Assembly: GCA_964578625.1 (NCBI GenBank)
Contig: CAZODQ010000015.1
Span: 1 to 45,164 of the forward strand
Direction of reading: 5' to 3'
Length of the DNA: 45,164 nucleotides
From: CAZBSE01 sp964578625
GTDB taxonomy: Bacteria > Actinomycetota > Humimicrobiia > Humimicrobiales > Humimicrobiaceae
Made by a program: the position numbers and the translations under genes. Below the pieces are notes generated by a model. It searched no databases. It saw nothing but the letters and a program-made list of their open reading frames with translations, and was not told the DNA's origin. Below are positions 16,379 through 26,800 of this stretch, piece after piece. How positions within the stretch are numbered: the first letter of the stretch is position 1; each line of letters begins with the position of its first letter.

Positions 16379-18832
16379 ATGGCAGAAGAAAAAAAGTTTG
16401 ATAGAAATATAGAAAATATAAATATACCTAAAGAGCTTCCGCTTCTATCTCTTAAGAATAGTGTTGTGTTCCCATTTCTGGCCACACCTCTTATTGTGGG
16501 CAGGAAGAATTCTTTAGAAGCCGTAAATACTGCATCAAAAGAACACAAAATCATAGTAGTGGTAGCCCAGAAGGAAGAAAATAAAGAACAAGTAAGCAAA
16601 GATGATTTATATGATATAGGGACTGCCTGCGCTATTAAGCAGGTATCCAATGTATCAGAGAATGAGATCAAGTGTATAGTTGAAGGAATTAGCCGAGTAA
16701 AGATAAAATATTTTACCCAGACTGAACCTTGCTTCAGAGTAGTAACTGAAGTACTTAAAGACATACCCTATATTGAGGATGAGGAAACAGAAAATCTTAA
16801 CACAACTATAAGGATGCAGGTTGAAAAATTCATCCAGCTGGGTATTCCCCTGCCTACAGCATTTGTAGTGGCAGCAACTAATATTTCCAGGCCGGAGATC
16901 CAGACTGATCTGTTTGCTTCATACCTGCTTTCAAGCACCAAGCAAAAACAGAAAATCCTTGAAGAAAGCAATCTGAGATTAAGACTGAAGAAATTAACAG
17001 AATATCTGAGTGAAGAGCTCAAGAAATTTGAAGTACAGTCACAAATTAGAGATAAAGTCCAGAAGGAAGTAGGAAAGACTCAAAGAGAATATTATCTGCG
17101 CCAGCAGCTCAAGGCCATTAAAAATGAACTTGGCGAATTTGATGAATCTATTGCCCTTTCCAAGGAACTGGAGAAAAAACTCCAGAAGAAAAAAATGCCT
17201 AAAGAGGCGAAGGAAAAGGTGCTGAAGGAGATAGAAAGACTGGAAGGTATTCCCAGCATGTCTCCGGAACATTCTTATGTAAGAACTTATGTGGAATGGA
17301 TGCTGGATGTTCCATGGTCTGAAAAGACCAAAGATATCCTGGACTTAAAAAAAGCAAAGAAAACATTAGATGGTGACCATTATGATCTAGATAAAGTAAA
17401 AACCCATATTTTAGATTATCTGGCAGTCAGAAAACTGAAGGGCAAAGCAACCAAGGGGCCTATACTTTGTTTTGTCGGACCCCCCGGAGTCGGTAAAACT
17501 TCTCTGGGACAGTCTATAGCCAAGTCGCTGGGAAGAAAATTTATAAGAATGTCTATCGGCGGTATAAGAGATGAGGCTGAAATAAGAGGTCACCGCAGAA
17601 CATATGTAGGAGCACTTCCCGGCAGGATAATTCAGGGACTTAACCAGGTTGGGACCAATAATCCTGTATTTATGCTGGATGAAGTCGACAAAGTAGGCAT
17701 GGATTATAGGGGAGATCCTTCATCTGCTTTGCTGGAAGTACTTGATCCCGAGCAGAATAATTCATTTAGAGATCATTATCTTGAAGTACCTTTTGATCTT
17801 TCTAATGTAATGTTTATAACTACCGCAAATATACTGGATACAATACACCCGGCACTTAAGGACAGGATGGAGGTCATTGAAATACCAGGTTACAGCTCGG
17901 AAGAGAAAATCCATATAGCCGAGAAATTCCTGATACCTAAACAGTTAAAAGAACAGGGAGTTGAAAAATATAATATTAAATTTGATAAAAATGCCATCTG
18001 TTTAATAATCGAGGAATATACCAGAGAAGCAGGCGTCAGGAATTTAGAGCGCGAGATATCGAATATCTGTAAGAAGATCGCAAGGGAAATAGTTGAAAAG
18101 AAAAAATATTCCAAGGATGTGACTACAGTTAAAGTAAGAGAGTATCTCGGTATCTCAAAAATATTGCCGAGCGAGATCGAAGATAAAAATAAAGTAGGCG
18201 TAGCAACGGGACTGGCTTATACTCCGGTAGGCGGAGATATACTGCTTATTGAATCCACCTATTACAAGGGAAATGGTGAGCTGATACTTACAGGAAAATT
18301 AGGAGATGTAATGCAGGAATCAGCAAAGGCGGCTATTAGTTATATACACTCAAGAGCAAAAGAATTTGGAATATCGGAAAAACTGTTTAATAAATCCGAT
18401 ATACATATCCATGTTCCTGCAGGAGCTGTGCCCAAGGATGGACCATCTGCAGGCGTAGCTATAACTTCTTCCCTGGTATCGGCATTTACAGGAATACCAG
18501 TAATAAGAAATGTAGGAATGACCGGAGAAATAACTCTAAGGGGAAGAATTCTTCCCATAGGCGGACTCAAGGAAAAGCTCCTGGCTGCAAAGAGAGCAGG
18601 ACTTAAGAAAGTCGTACTGCCCGAAAAAAATAAAAAGGACCTTGATGAAGTACCCGGTAATATAATCAAGGGGTTGAAACTGGAATTCGTAGAAAATATA
18701 GACGATGTGATCAGACATACTCTAGAGAGATATCCCATAAAAACAGACGATATAGATAAAAAGAGTACAAAGACTTCCGATAAAGAATTGAAGATAAGAG
18801 AAACACAAAGATTCAGTCCTACTATACAGTAA
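16379..18832 (+). CDS. lon: ATP-dependent protease Lon
   Basis: This 817-residue LonA protease is a hexameric AAA+ enzyme that unfolds and degrades damaged and regulatory proteins in the cytoplasm. The N-terminal substrate domain starts LPLLSLKNSVVFPF. The long coiled helix includes REYYLRQQLKAIKNELG. Walker A is GPPGVGKT (about 366-373) and Walker B VFMLDEVDKVG (about 427-437). The protease dyad is Ser690 in DGPSAGVAI and Lys733 in GGLKEKLLAA, spaced as in E. coli. Length is normal. The ribosome binding site AGGAG is 12 bases from the ATG. A strong terminator follows. Confidence 0.97.
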   Translation: MAEEKKFDRNIENINIPKELPLLSLKNSVVFPFLATPLIVGRKNSLEAVNTASKEHKIIVVVAQKEENKEQVSKDDLYDIGTACAIKQVSNVSENEIKCIVEGISRVKIKYFTQTEPCFRVVTEVLKDIPYIEDEETENLNTTIRMQVEKFIQLGIPLPTAFVVAATNISRPEIQTDLFASYLLSSTKQKQKILEESNLRLRLKKLTEYLSEELKKFEVQSQIRDKVQKEVGKTQREYYLRQQLKAIKNELGEFDESIALSKELEKKLQKKKMPKEAKEKVLKEIERLEGIPSMSPEHSYVRTYVEWMLDVPWSEKTKDILDLKKAKKTLDGDHYDLDKVKTHILDYLAVRKLKGKATKGPILCFVGPPGVGKTSLGQSIAKSLGRKFIRMSIGGIRDEAEIRGHRRTYVGALPGRIIQGLNQVGTNNPVFMLDEVDKVGMDYRGDPSSALLEVLDPEQNNSFRDHYLEVPFDLSNVMFITTANILDTIHPALKDRMEVIEIPGYSSEEKIHIAEKFLIPKQLKEQGVEKYNIKFDKNAICLIIEEYTREAGVRNLEREISNICKKIAREIVEKKKYSKDVTTVKVREYLGISKILPSEIEDKNKVGVATGLAYTPVGGDILLIESTYYKGNGELILTGKLGDVMQESAKAAISYIHSRAKEFGISEKLFNKSDIHIHVPAGAVPKDGPSAGVAITSSLVSAFTGIPVIRNVGMTGEITLRGRILPIGGLKEKLLAAKRAGLKKVVLPEKNKKDLDEVPGNIIKGLKLEFVENIDDVIRHTLERYPIKTDDIDKKSTKTSDKELKIRETQRFSPTIQ

Positions 18833-18845
18833 GCTACTAGCTAAT

Positions 18846-18887
18846 AGCCCTCCTTAGAAGAAATTTCAAGGAGGGCTTATTTTTCTT
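18846..18887 (+). terminator. Intrinsic terminator of lon
   Basis: Perfect 10-base stem AGCCCTCCTT / AAGGAGGGCT with a 12-base loop, then TATTTTTC. It lies between the convergent lon and purH and may serve both, with the better T-tract on the lon side. Confidence 0.92.
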
Positions 18888-18903
18888 ATATAATATTAAA
18901 CAA

Positions 18904-20580
18904 TCAGTGCCTGAAATGTCTTTTCCCTGTAAAGATCATAGGTATTTTATTTTTATTGCAGCTTTCTATTACTTCTTTATCCCCTATTGAACCGCCCGGC
19001 TGTATTATTACCACAATTCCATTCTTAGCTGCAAGTTCAGCTACATCCTCGAAAGGGAAAAAGGCATCCGAAGCCATCACTGAACCTCTGCATCTTCCAT
19101 TTGATTTCTTTATGGCCAGTTCCGCAGCATCAATTCTGCTCATCTGTCCTGCTCCTATACCAACAGTACTATTGTCAGCAGCCAGCACTATGGCATTGGA
19201 CTTGACACTTTTGACAATCTGCCAGCCAAAAATAATATCATTCCATCGATCTGATTCCGGCTGAACAGCAGTCACTACTTCCATATCCTTCTTATTATCT
19301 GTACCTTCATCCAGATCCTGTATTAAAAGTCCACCGTCCACACTTTTAATATCTACTTTTTCAAGTTTAAAATCATCTGATTTTATATATTCGGTATAGG
19401 CACTCAGATTAAAATTAATTTTTAATATTCTTAAATTCTTTTTTTCAGCTAAAATTTTAAGAGCTTCCGCATCATAATCAGGAGCTATAAGCACTTCTAC
19501 ATATTTATCCATCATAAATTTAGCAGCCTCTGCCGTCCATTTCATATTACATGCGACAACACTACCATAAGCAGAGACCGGATCGCACTGATACGCTTTC
19601 TTGTAAGCCTCCCCGATGGATTCTGCCGTAGCCGCACCGCAGGGATTATTATGTTTTATTACCGCTACACAGGGAACAGCAAATTCCTTTACAATACCGA
19701 ATGCAGCATTGCCGTCCAGGATATTATTATAGGATAATTCCTTACCTTGAAGCTGCCGGGCATCAGTAAAATTATTCCCTCCACTGCCCATATATCTATA
19801 ATAAGAAGCTTTCTGATGAGGATTTTCACCATATCTTAAGTCCTGGATCTTTTTAAGATTCAAGCCAAGACTGCTTTTAAGACTGCCATCGCTATCTCTG
19901 AAGTTATTTTCATTCTCTCTTGCCGTACCACTGCAGTCTATATCCAGATAGTCTCTTATAGATACATCCGATTGGTTAAAACCTTCAGTTCTATTTTTTA
20001 AATAATTAAAAATTACACTATCATATTCACATGTATGCTGAAAAGCCTTGACACTCAATCTAAATAGGGTATCCAGGCCAATATATCCTCCATTTTCTAC
20101 AAGTTCCGCCTGTATGGTTTTATAGTCAGCCGGGTCAACCACTACGGCCACTCCCTTATAGTTTTTAGCAGCACTCCTTATCATAGTAGGACCGCCAATA
20201 TCTATATTCTCGATTGCTTCTTCAAGAGTGGCATTTTTCTTTGATATAGTTTCCTTAAACGGATATAAATTTACTACCACCATATCTATTAATTTTATTT
20301 TTAAATTTGAAACTTCTTTCATATGGTTCTCATTGCTTCTGTCAGCCAGTATACCCCCATGTATATAAGGATGAAGTGTCTTTACCCTGCCATTCATCAT
20401 TTCGGGAAATCCAGTAATCTCTTCCACCTTTTTTACTTTTATCCCGGCTTCCTCTAATTTTTTAAAAGTTCCTCCGGTTGAAATGATTTCAGCTCCCAAT
20501 TCCAGTAAAGTTTTTACAAAATCCACAATCCCTTCTTTATTAGAAACACTGACGAGGACTCTTTTTATCTTTACTTTCAC
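18904..20580 (-). CDS. purH: Bifunctional AICAR transformylase / IMP cyclohydrolase
   Basis: This 558-residue protein catalyses the last two steps to IMP. The N-terminal MGS-like cyclohydrolase domain (about 1-190) shows VLVSVSNKEGIVDF, STGGT and NLYPF. The C-terminal formyltransferase domain contains KHNNPCGAA, SAYGSVVACN and VGIGAGQMSR. It is somewhat longer than the E. coli enzyme, with insertions around 210-235 and 385-435. The start is GTG at 20578-20580, with AAGGAG 6 bases upstream. It is the last gene of the purBLFMNH run, 19 bases after purN. Confidence 0.96.
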   Translation of the reverse strand: MKVKIKRVLVSVSNKEGIVDFVKTLLELGAEIISTGGTFKKLEEAGIKVKKVEEITGFPEMMNGRVKTLHPYIHGGILADRSNENHMKEVSNLKIKLIDMVVVNLYPFKETISKKNATLEEAIENIDIGGPTMIRSAAKNYKGVAVVVDPADYKTIQAELVENGGYIGLDTLFRLSVKAFQHTCEYDSVIFNYLKNRTEGFNQSDVSIRDYLDIDCSGTARENENNFRDSDGSLKSSLGLNLKKIQDLRYGENPHQKASYYRYMGSGGNNFTDARQLQGKELSYNNILDGNAAFGIVKEFAVPCVAVIKHNNPCGAATAESIGEAYKKAYQCDPVSAYGSVVACNMKWTAEAAKFMMDKYVEVLIAPDYDAEALKILAEKKNLRILKINFNLSAYTEYIKSDDFKLEKVDIKSVDGGLLIQDLDEGTDNKKDMEVVTAVQPESDRWNDIIFGWQIVKSVKSNAIVLAADNSTVGIGAGQMSRIDAAELAIKKSNGRCRGSVMASDAFFPFEDVAELAAKNGIVVIIQPGGSIGDKEVIESCNKNKIPMIFTGKRHFRH

Positions 20581-20599
20581 ATTCGACTCCTTTTTGATA

Positions 20600-21214
20600 T
20601 CACTTTTTATTTAAAATCTTTACTTTCCTTCCTTTTATTACCAGCCTGCCTTCACAAAAATATTTTACAGCTTTAGGATAAATATTATGTTCCACCTTAT
20701 GTATTTTTTCTTCCAGCTGCTCCACACTTTCGTTACCATCAATATAGCAAGGCGCCTGAAGTATTATTGGTCCGCTGTCAAGACCTTCATCAACAAAATG
20801 AACAGTAACACCCGTTATTTTAACTCCGTAATGATAAGCATCCTGTATGCCGTGTGTACCTTTAAATGAAGGCAGGAGCGCAGGATGTATGTTTAAGATC
20901 TTATTTTTAAACTTCCGGATAAATTCTCTTCCTAATAAAAACATATAACCAGCAAGAACCACCAAGTCTATTTTTTCTTTTTCCAGTAGTTCTATGATTT
21001 TTAAATCATATTGCTCTCTGCTTTTATATTCGGAAGAATCCATAAAAACTGATTTTATCTTGCTTTTTTTTGCTCTTTTTAGAGCATAAGCGTCTTTATT
21101 ATTGGAAAACACCAGCACTATTTCTCCATCTAATTTCTGGTCACGACTGTAGTCTATAAGGGCTTGAAGATTTGAACCGAAGCCCGATGCAAAGACCGCA
21201 ATTCTTTTTTTCAT
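20600..21214 (-). CDS. purN: Phosphoribosylglycinamide formyltransferase
   Basis: This 204-residue formyl-THF-dependent GAR transformylase performs step 3 of purine synthesis. It has FASGFGSNLQALID at the N-terminus, the catalytic NIHPALLPSFKG with its Asn/His, and the conserved Asp in VHFVDEGLDSGPIILQ. Length is normal. It lies 7 bases after the purM stop, with only a weak ribosome binding site inside purM, so translation is probably coupled. Confidence 0.95.
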   Translation of the reverse strand: MKKRIAVFASGFGSNLQALIDYSRDQKLDGEIVLVFSNNKDAYALKRAKKSKIKSVFMDSSEYKSREQYDLKIIELLEKEKIDLVVLAGYMFLLGREFIRKFKNKILNIHPALLPSFKGTHGIQDAYHYGVKITGVTVHFVDEGLDSGPIILQAPCYIDGNESVEQLEEKIHKVEHNIYPKAVKYFCEGRLVIKGRKVKILNKK

Positions 21215-21221
21215 TTCTGAT

Positions 21222-22283
21222 CTAACTTTCTTTTATTATCACTTTGCCATTTCCGCTTGTAACAACACCTATATCATATACATCCTCTTTCAGCTCCCCG
21301 GCTATCTTTTCTACCATACTGAACTGACTGGGGGATGTGATTATAACCATTCCTATGCCCATATTAAAAACTCTAAACATTTCGTCTCTGTCAATATTCC
21401 CAATACCCTGCAGGAATCTAAATACAGCAGGTATTTTCCACTTTCCTTCCTGTATTAAAGCATTCATATTACCTGGAATTACTCTTTTTATATTTTCATA
21501 AAATCCGCCACCGGTTATATGTGCGATTCCGTGAACTAACGCTTTATTTTTAATGATTTTATCTATAATCCTGAAATATAGTTTTGTTGGTGTCATAAGA
21601 ATGTCTTTCAGTGTTTTTCCTTCTGCCCAGTCATATATTTCAAGTAAATCAACCTTTTTATCTCCAATTATTTTACGCACCAGTGAGAAACCATTACTGT
21701 GAATTCCCGAAGAAGCTATCCCTATTATTATATCGCCTTCTCTTACCATACTTGTATTTATAATATCCGACTTCTCCACTATCCCTACTGCAAAACCTGC
21801 AATATCTATATCATCTACCCCACACATACCAGGGTGCTCGGCAATCTCCCCTCCGATCAGTACTGTGTCACAATAACTGCAGCTTCTGGCAATAGATTCG
21901 ATTATAGTTTTTATTCTTCCCTTAACTACTTTTCCGCATGCTATATAGTCTAAAAAAAATAAGGGCTTTGCTCCACTGCATATTATGTCATTTATACACA
22001 TAGCTACTGCATCCTGGCCTATATTCTCATAGCAGTTTGTTTTTTTTGCCAGCAGTATTTTTGTACCTACTCCATCTGTTGAAGATGCAAAAACAGGATC
22101 GCTGTAATTTTTCAAATCAAGCTGGAAAAGGCCGGAAAACGATGAAAAGCTGCTGATTACATTAACGGAATAAGTAGATCTCAGTGTTTCTTTAAGTTGA
22201 TTTATTATATCTGAAGATTTATCTATATCTACACCGGACGATTTATAAGAATATTTTTTACTGCTTTTCTCCTCTTCAGGCAT
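21222..22283 (-). CDS. purM: Phosphoribosylformylglycinamidine cyclo-ligase (AIR synthetase)
   Basis: This ATP-dependent enzyme makes AIR from FGAM. From the chosen ATG (22281-22283) the protein has 353 residues and starts MPEEEKSSKKYSYKSSGVDIDKS; a longer frame begins inside purF. Motifs are FASSTDGVGTKILLAKK, AMCINDIICSGAKPLFFLDYIA, LIGGEIAEHPGM, GIASSGIHSNGFSLVRK and HITGGGFYENIKRV. The start overlaps the last codons of purF by 8 bases, typical of coupled translation. Confidence 0.95.
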   Translation of the reverse strand: MPEEEKSSKKYSYKSSGVDIDKSSDIINQLKETLRSTYSVNVISSFSSFSGLFQLDLKNYSDPVFASSTDGVGTKILLAKKTNCYENIGQDAVAMCINDIICSGAKPLFFLDYIACGKVVKGRIKTIIESIARSCSYCDTVLIGGEIAEHPGMCGVDDIDIAGFAVGIVEKSDIINTSMVREGDIIIGIASSGIHSNGFSLVRKIIGDKKVDLLEIYDWAEGKTLKDILMTPTKLYFRIIDKIIKNKALVHGIAHITGGGFYENIKRVIPGNMNALIQEGKWKIPAVFRFLQGIGNIDRDEMFRVFNMGIGMVIITSPSQFSMVEKIAGELKEDVYDIGVVTSGNGKVIIKES

Positions 22284-23715
22284 TTGAAGATACTTTCTCC
22301 TCTTTATCCAAAGAATATTTATCAAACTCCTGATTTTTAGGGATACTTACCGGATATTCATTGTTGAAACATGCAAAACAGAATTTTTCCTTTGATTCTC
22401 CTACGGCTTTTACAAGACCATTTATAGATAAATATTTCAAACTATCCACATTTAAAAATTTCCTTATATCTTCCAATGTCTTATGATTGGCGATAAACTC
22501 CTTTTTTGTGGCCATATCTATACCGTAATAACAGGGATAAAGAATCGGAGGCGAACTTATTCTCATATGTACTTCCCTGGCACCGGCGCTATAAAGCATT
22601 TTTATTATTTTTTTTGATGTATTCCCTCTTACTATGGAGTCATCTACTACAACCAATCTTTTATTTTTTATAATCTCCTTCAATGGATTTAATTTCAGCC
22701 TTACTCCTATCTCCCTTATATGCTGTAGAGGCTGGATAAAAGTCCTTCCGATATATCTGTTTTTAATAAAACCTTCGGCATAGGGTATTTTGGATCTTGC
22801 CGAATACCCAATTGCTGCTGATGTACCTGAATCAGGCACGGAAATAACTATATCAGCATCAGCAGGAGATTCCTTTGCCAATTCCTGCCCCATTCTATGC
22901 CTTACCTTAAACATATTTTTATTATGTATATAACTATCAGGTCTGGCAAAGTAAATAAGTTCAAACACACACATTGAAATCCTTTCAACAGGCAAGATCA
23001 TCTGAGATCTCATTCCATTTTTATCCAATACCACAATCTCACCCGGATCAATCTCTCTAATAAAGTCTGCATCAATTATATCAAGTGCACAGGTCTCAGA
23101 AGCTATGATAAAACTATCATCAATATTTCCCAATACCAGCGGCCTGAACCCATGCGGATCCCTTATTCCAAAGACCTTGTCTTTGGTAAGTATGACAAGA
23201 GAGTAAGAACCTTTTATTCTGCTAATTGCATCTTTTACAGCATCCTCAATATTTTCTCTCTCCGAACTTTCTATAAGTGATGCTATGACTTCTGTATCTG
23301 TGGTTGTTTCGAAGTTGATTCCTTTTTTTATCTGCTCATTTCTAATCTTTTCAACATTTATTAGATTTCCGTTATGAGCTATAGCGAAACTTTCATTTTT
23401 GAACATCCGGTACAGCGGCTGAGAATTCTTCCAGATATTTTCTCCTTTGGTAGAATAACGGTTATGGCCGATCCCTATATGGCCGTGAAGCGGTGCTATA
23501 TTTTGCTCATTAAATACCTGTGACACAAGGCCTAAATCTTTAAAGACCAGAATATTTTCTCCATCTGAAACAGCTATGCCCGCACTCTCCTGACCTCTGT
23601 GCTGGAGAGCCTGGAGTCCGTAAAATATTATTTCCGCTACCTTCCCGCTTTGTGCATATATGCCAAATATTCCACATTTTTCACTTATCTTTCTTTCTGA
23701 TATTACTTTAACCAT
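22276..23715 (-). CDS. purF: Amidophosphoribosyltransferase, Fe-S type
   Basis: This 479-residue first committed enzyme of purine synthesis has a short propeptide (13 residues) before the predicted N-terminal nucleophile Cys14 (CGIFGIY). The glutaminase domain (LQHRGQESAGIA, GHNRYSTKG) is followed by the phosphoribosyltransferase domain with the PRPP loop VVVDDSIVRGNT. Cysteines at MCVFELIYFARPDS, YPCYYG and CFACF correspond to the four ligands of the structural 4Fe-4S cluster of the Bacillus-type, oxygen-sensitive enzyme, which fits an anaerobe. It lies 120 bases after purL. Confidence 0.95.
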   Translation of the reverse strand: MVKVISERKISEKCGIFGIYAQSGKVAEIIFYGLQALQHRGQESAGIAVSDGENILVFKDLGLVSQVFNEQNIAPLHGHIGIGHNRYSTKGENIWKNSQPLYRMFKNESFAIAHNGNLINVEKIRNEQIKKGINFETTTDTEVIASLIESSERENIEDAVKDAISRIKGSYSLVILTKDKVFGIRDPHGFRPLVLGNIDDSFIIASETCALDIIDADFIREIDPGEIVVLDKNGMRSQMILPVERISMCVFELIYFARPDSYIHNKNMFKVRHRMGQELAKESPADADIVISVPDSGTSAAIGYSARSKIPYAEGFIKNRYIGRTFIQPLQHIREIGVRLKLNPLKEIIKNKRLVVVDDSIVRGNTSKKIIKMLYSAGAREVHMRISSPPILYPCYYGIDMATKKEFIANHKTLEDIRKFLNVDSLKYLSINGLVKAVGESKEKFCFACFNNEYPVSIPKNQEFDKYSLDKEEKVSSNA

Positions 23716-23835
23716 TATATTAGTTAATTCTTAATATTTATGCCTGACAATAAATTTTTAATTTCTAACTTTTATCAGATGACCAAAATTATTATAACAA
23801 ATAAAAAGTTAAAATAAATAAAGGATTTTACATTA

Positions 23836-26800
23836 TTAGCTATTTTCCTCACACCACTCCCTGGCATTCTGGAATATCTGCAGCCATGGAGAGACTTTCA
23901 GATCAGACCTCCATTTATAGGGCATCCACGGCCACTGCCATAGTAGAAATGCTCTTTCAGGGTGGGGCATCATAGCAAGATGTCTGCCGTCAGGTGAACA
24001 TAGAGCAGTAAATCCGGATGGAGAACTATTAGGATTAAACGGATACTGCTCTGTAGGACACCCTTTGTCATCCACAAAAACTATCGGTGATAGATTCGAA
24101 TCAGATATATCAGACAGAATCTTAACATCAGGACAATACAGGTGACCCTCCCTGTGAGCTACCCATATTCCCAAAATTGAACCCTCCATTCCTTTAAGCA
24201 TAATAGAAGGACTCTTTAAAATCTTTACAGTCGCCCAGCGGGACTCAAATCTCCCCGAAGGGTTACTTATAAATCTGGGCTGTTTTACTTCATCGATACC
24301 CTTCCGGGGCACCCATCCAATAAGAGTCATTAGCTGGCAGCCATTGCAGACACCTAATGAGAAGGTGTCCGGTCGTTTATAAAAAGTATCAAACATCTCT
24401 TTTAACTTTGGACTGAACCTTATAATACCAGCCCATCCCTTGGCACTATCCAGCACATCTGCATAAGTAAATCCTCCCACAAATACTACTCCCCTAAAAC
24501 CATCAAGCATTGCCCTGCCCTTAAGCAGGTCTGTCATTGTAACATCCCAGGGTTCAAATCCAGCTGCAAAGAATGCAGAGGTCATCTCTCTGTCTCCGTT
24601 GCTGCCCTCTTCACGTACGATTGCGACTCTTGGCTTATTAGTTCTTTCTAATAATCGCTGTGAAGTACTTTTAGGCTTGAAAGAAAGGTGATATAAAGGA
24701 CCAGGACGTTTATACGCTTTTGCCTGTTTCCCTGCCAGTTCAGGGTTCATCTGATGTTTTTCCAGTTCATCACTTGTCGCCTCCCACCAGGTCAGAAGAG
24801 TATGTGTATCAACATCCAGTTTTACTTCATTGCTACTGCTTATAACTACCCGCTTTTTCTTTTGGGTATTGCCTAAAATCAAAAATGGTACATTGGATTC
24901 GCCTAAAATGTCTGTGATTTTTACCTCAAGCTGCGGCAGATACTCCAGAACAAGTCCCAGCTCTTCCGAAAACAACTGAGGTATTATATCATCTCTTTTA
25001 GGGAGTTTGACTGTCATTCCGCAGTTTCCTGCCAGCGCCATTTCAACAAGGGTGGTTATAAGTCCACCGTCGCTTCTGTCATGACCGGTAAGGATCAAGT
25101 TCTCTTTTATCATCTTCTGTACCGCTTTGAAAGCACCTGCCAGGAGAAAAGGATTTTCCACATCCGGGGAGTCATCGCCTATTTGCCCAAATGCCTGTGC
25201 CAATGCTGAGCCGCCAAGGCGTTCCCTACCTGGAGAAAGATCAATAAATATCAGTCTACTTTCCCCGGGTCGTTTAATATCGGGAGTTACTACTTTATTT
25301 ATATCCGGCATGGAAGCATAGGCAGAAATAACTACCTGCCCAGGTGCTTTTACTATTTCATCTCCTACCTGCGCTGCCATTGAAAGGCTGTCCTTCCCGC
25401 CATCTGCCGCTATACCAATCTCTATCATTAGTTTGTTGAGAGCATTTGCTGCTTCATAGAGAGCTGCTCCACCACCTTGAAGCTTGGCAGCCCACATCCA
25501 ATTAACAGAACACTTTATATTTTCAAGGTTGCTTATAAGTGCCCAGACCATATTAGTTAATGCTTCTCCTACTGCCATGCGTGCCCCTGCTCCTGGATCA
25601 ACCATTGTTTTAATCGGCTGTTCACCAATAGAAATAGCAGCACCTGTAAATCCGAAATGGCTTTGGGCAATTATAGATACGTCAGAAACTGGAAGTTGAA
25701 GCGGACCGCAGCACTGTTGACAGGCAATAAGTCCGGTTACGCTTCTGTCTACTTTCCTAACAAGAAATCCCTTGGATCCCACTGAAGGCAGGCTGAATAT
25801 TAATTTAAGAACCTTCTCTACTGAAAGATCTTCTGGCAATTGCAGCGGTTCTAATTTTTGTAATATACTTTTTAGTTCAAATGTCTTTTGGGGAATGCCG
25901 CTTAAAATTTCATCAAGACCAAGATCAACAGGAGTAAAACCAATGAGGCTTGATTGTTCCCATTTATCATTGACTACAATTCTACCATCACCGGTTATAT
26001 CTCCCAGAATTTCACAATTGACCTTCTCGCGCCTGCAGATTGCCTGGAATTCACTTAGATGCTCCGGTCTTATTAGAAAAGCATTACGCTCCTGGTATTC
26101 CGCACCCCATATCTCAAGTACTGACATAGTCTTATCTCCGACCTGAATATCACGTATCTCGATCCTTCCGCCTGCAGGTTCTACAAGTTCAGTCAGGACA
26201 TTGCACGGGCCTCCAGCGCCCTGGTCATGGATACTCATAATAGGATTTTTATCGCCCATCTCAGTACATGCCCTGATCACTCTGTTCATCTTTTGCTCCA
26301 TCTGGGCATTCCCACGCTGTACTGCATTAAAGTCAAGTTCTTCCCTGTTTTCACCCTGAACCATACTTGAAGCAGCACCTCCGCCTATTCCGATACGGTA
26401 TGCCGGACCGCCTACCTGTACTATTTTCATACCCGGTTCCGGTTCTTCTTTTCTTACATGACGGTGATCGATTTGACCAATCCCGCCTGTAAACATAATC
26501 GGTTTTACCCATTCACGGCGCTCGCCGTCTGGAAGCCTTAGTCCAAATGTTCTTGTAAAACCCTGGATTACAGGCTCACCGAATTTATTGCCGTAATCTG
26601 ATGAACCATCGCTTTCCCTTATTATAATCTTCAGAGGAGAAGCGAGGTTTGAAGGATAATTAAATTTACCATCTTCGCCAGGGATCCGGTAGCCAGGTAT
26701 ATTTAAATTTCCAGTGCAGTATCCCGCTGTACCGGCAATAACAAGTCCACCTCTCCCGGTCGCCTGTACATCACGGATCCTTCCTCCGGTACCTGTTTCA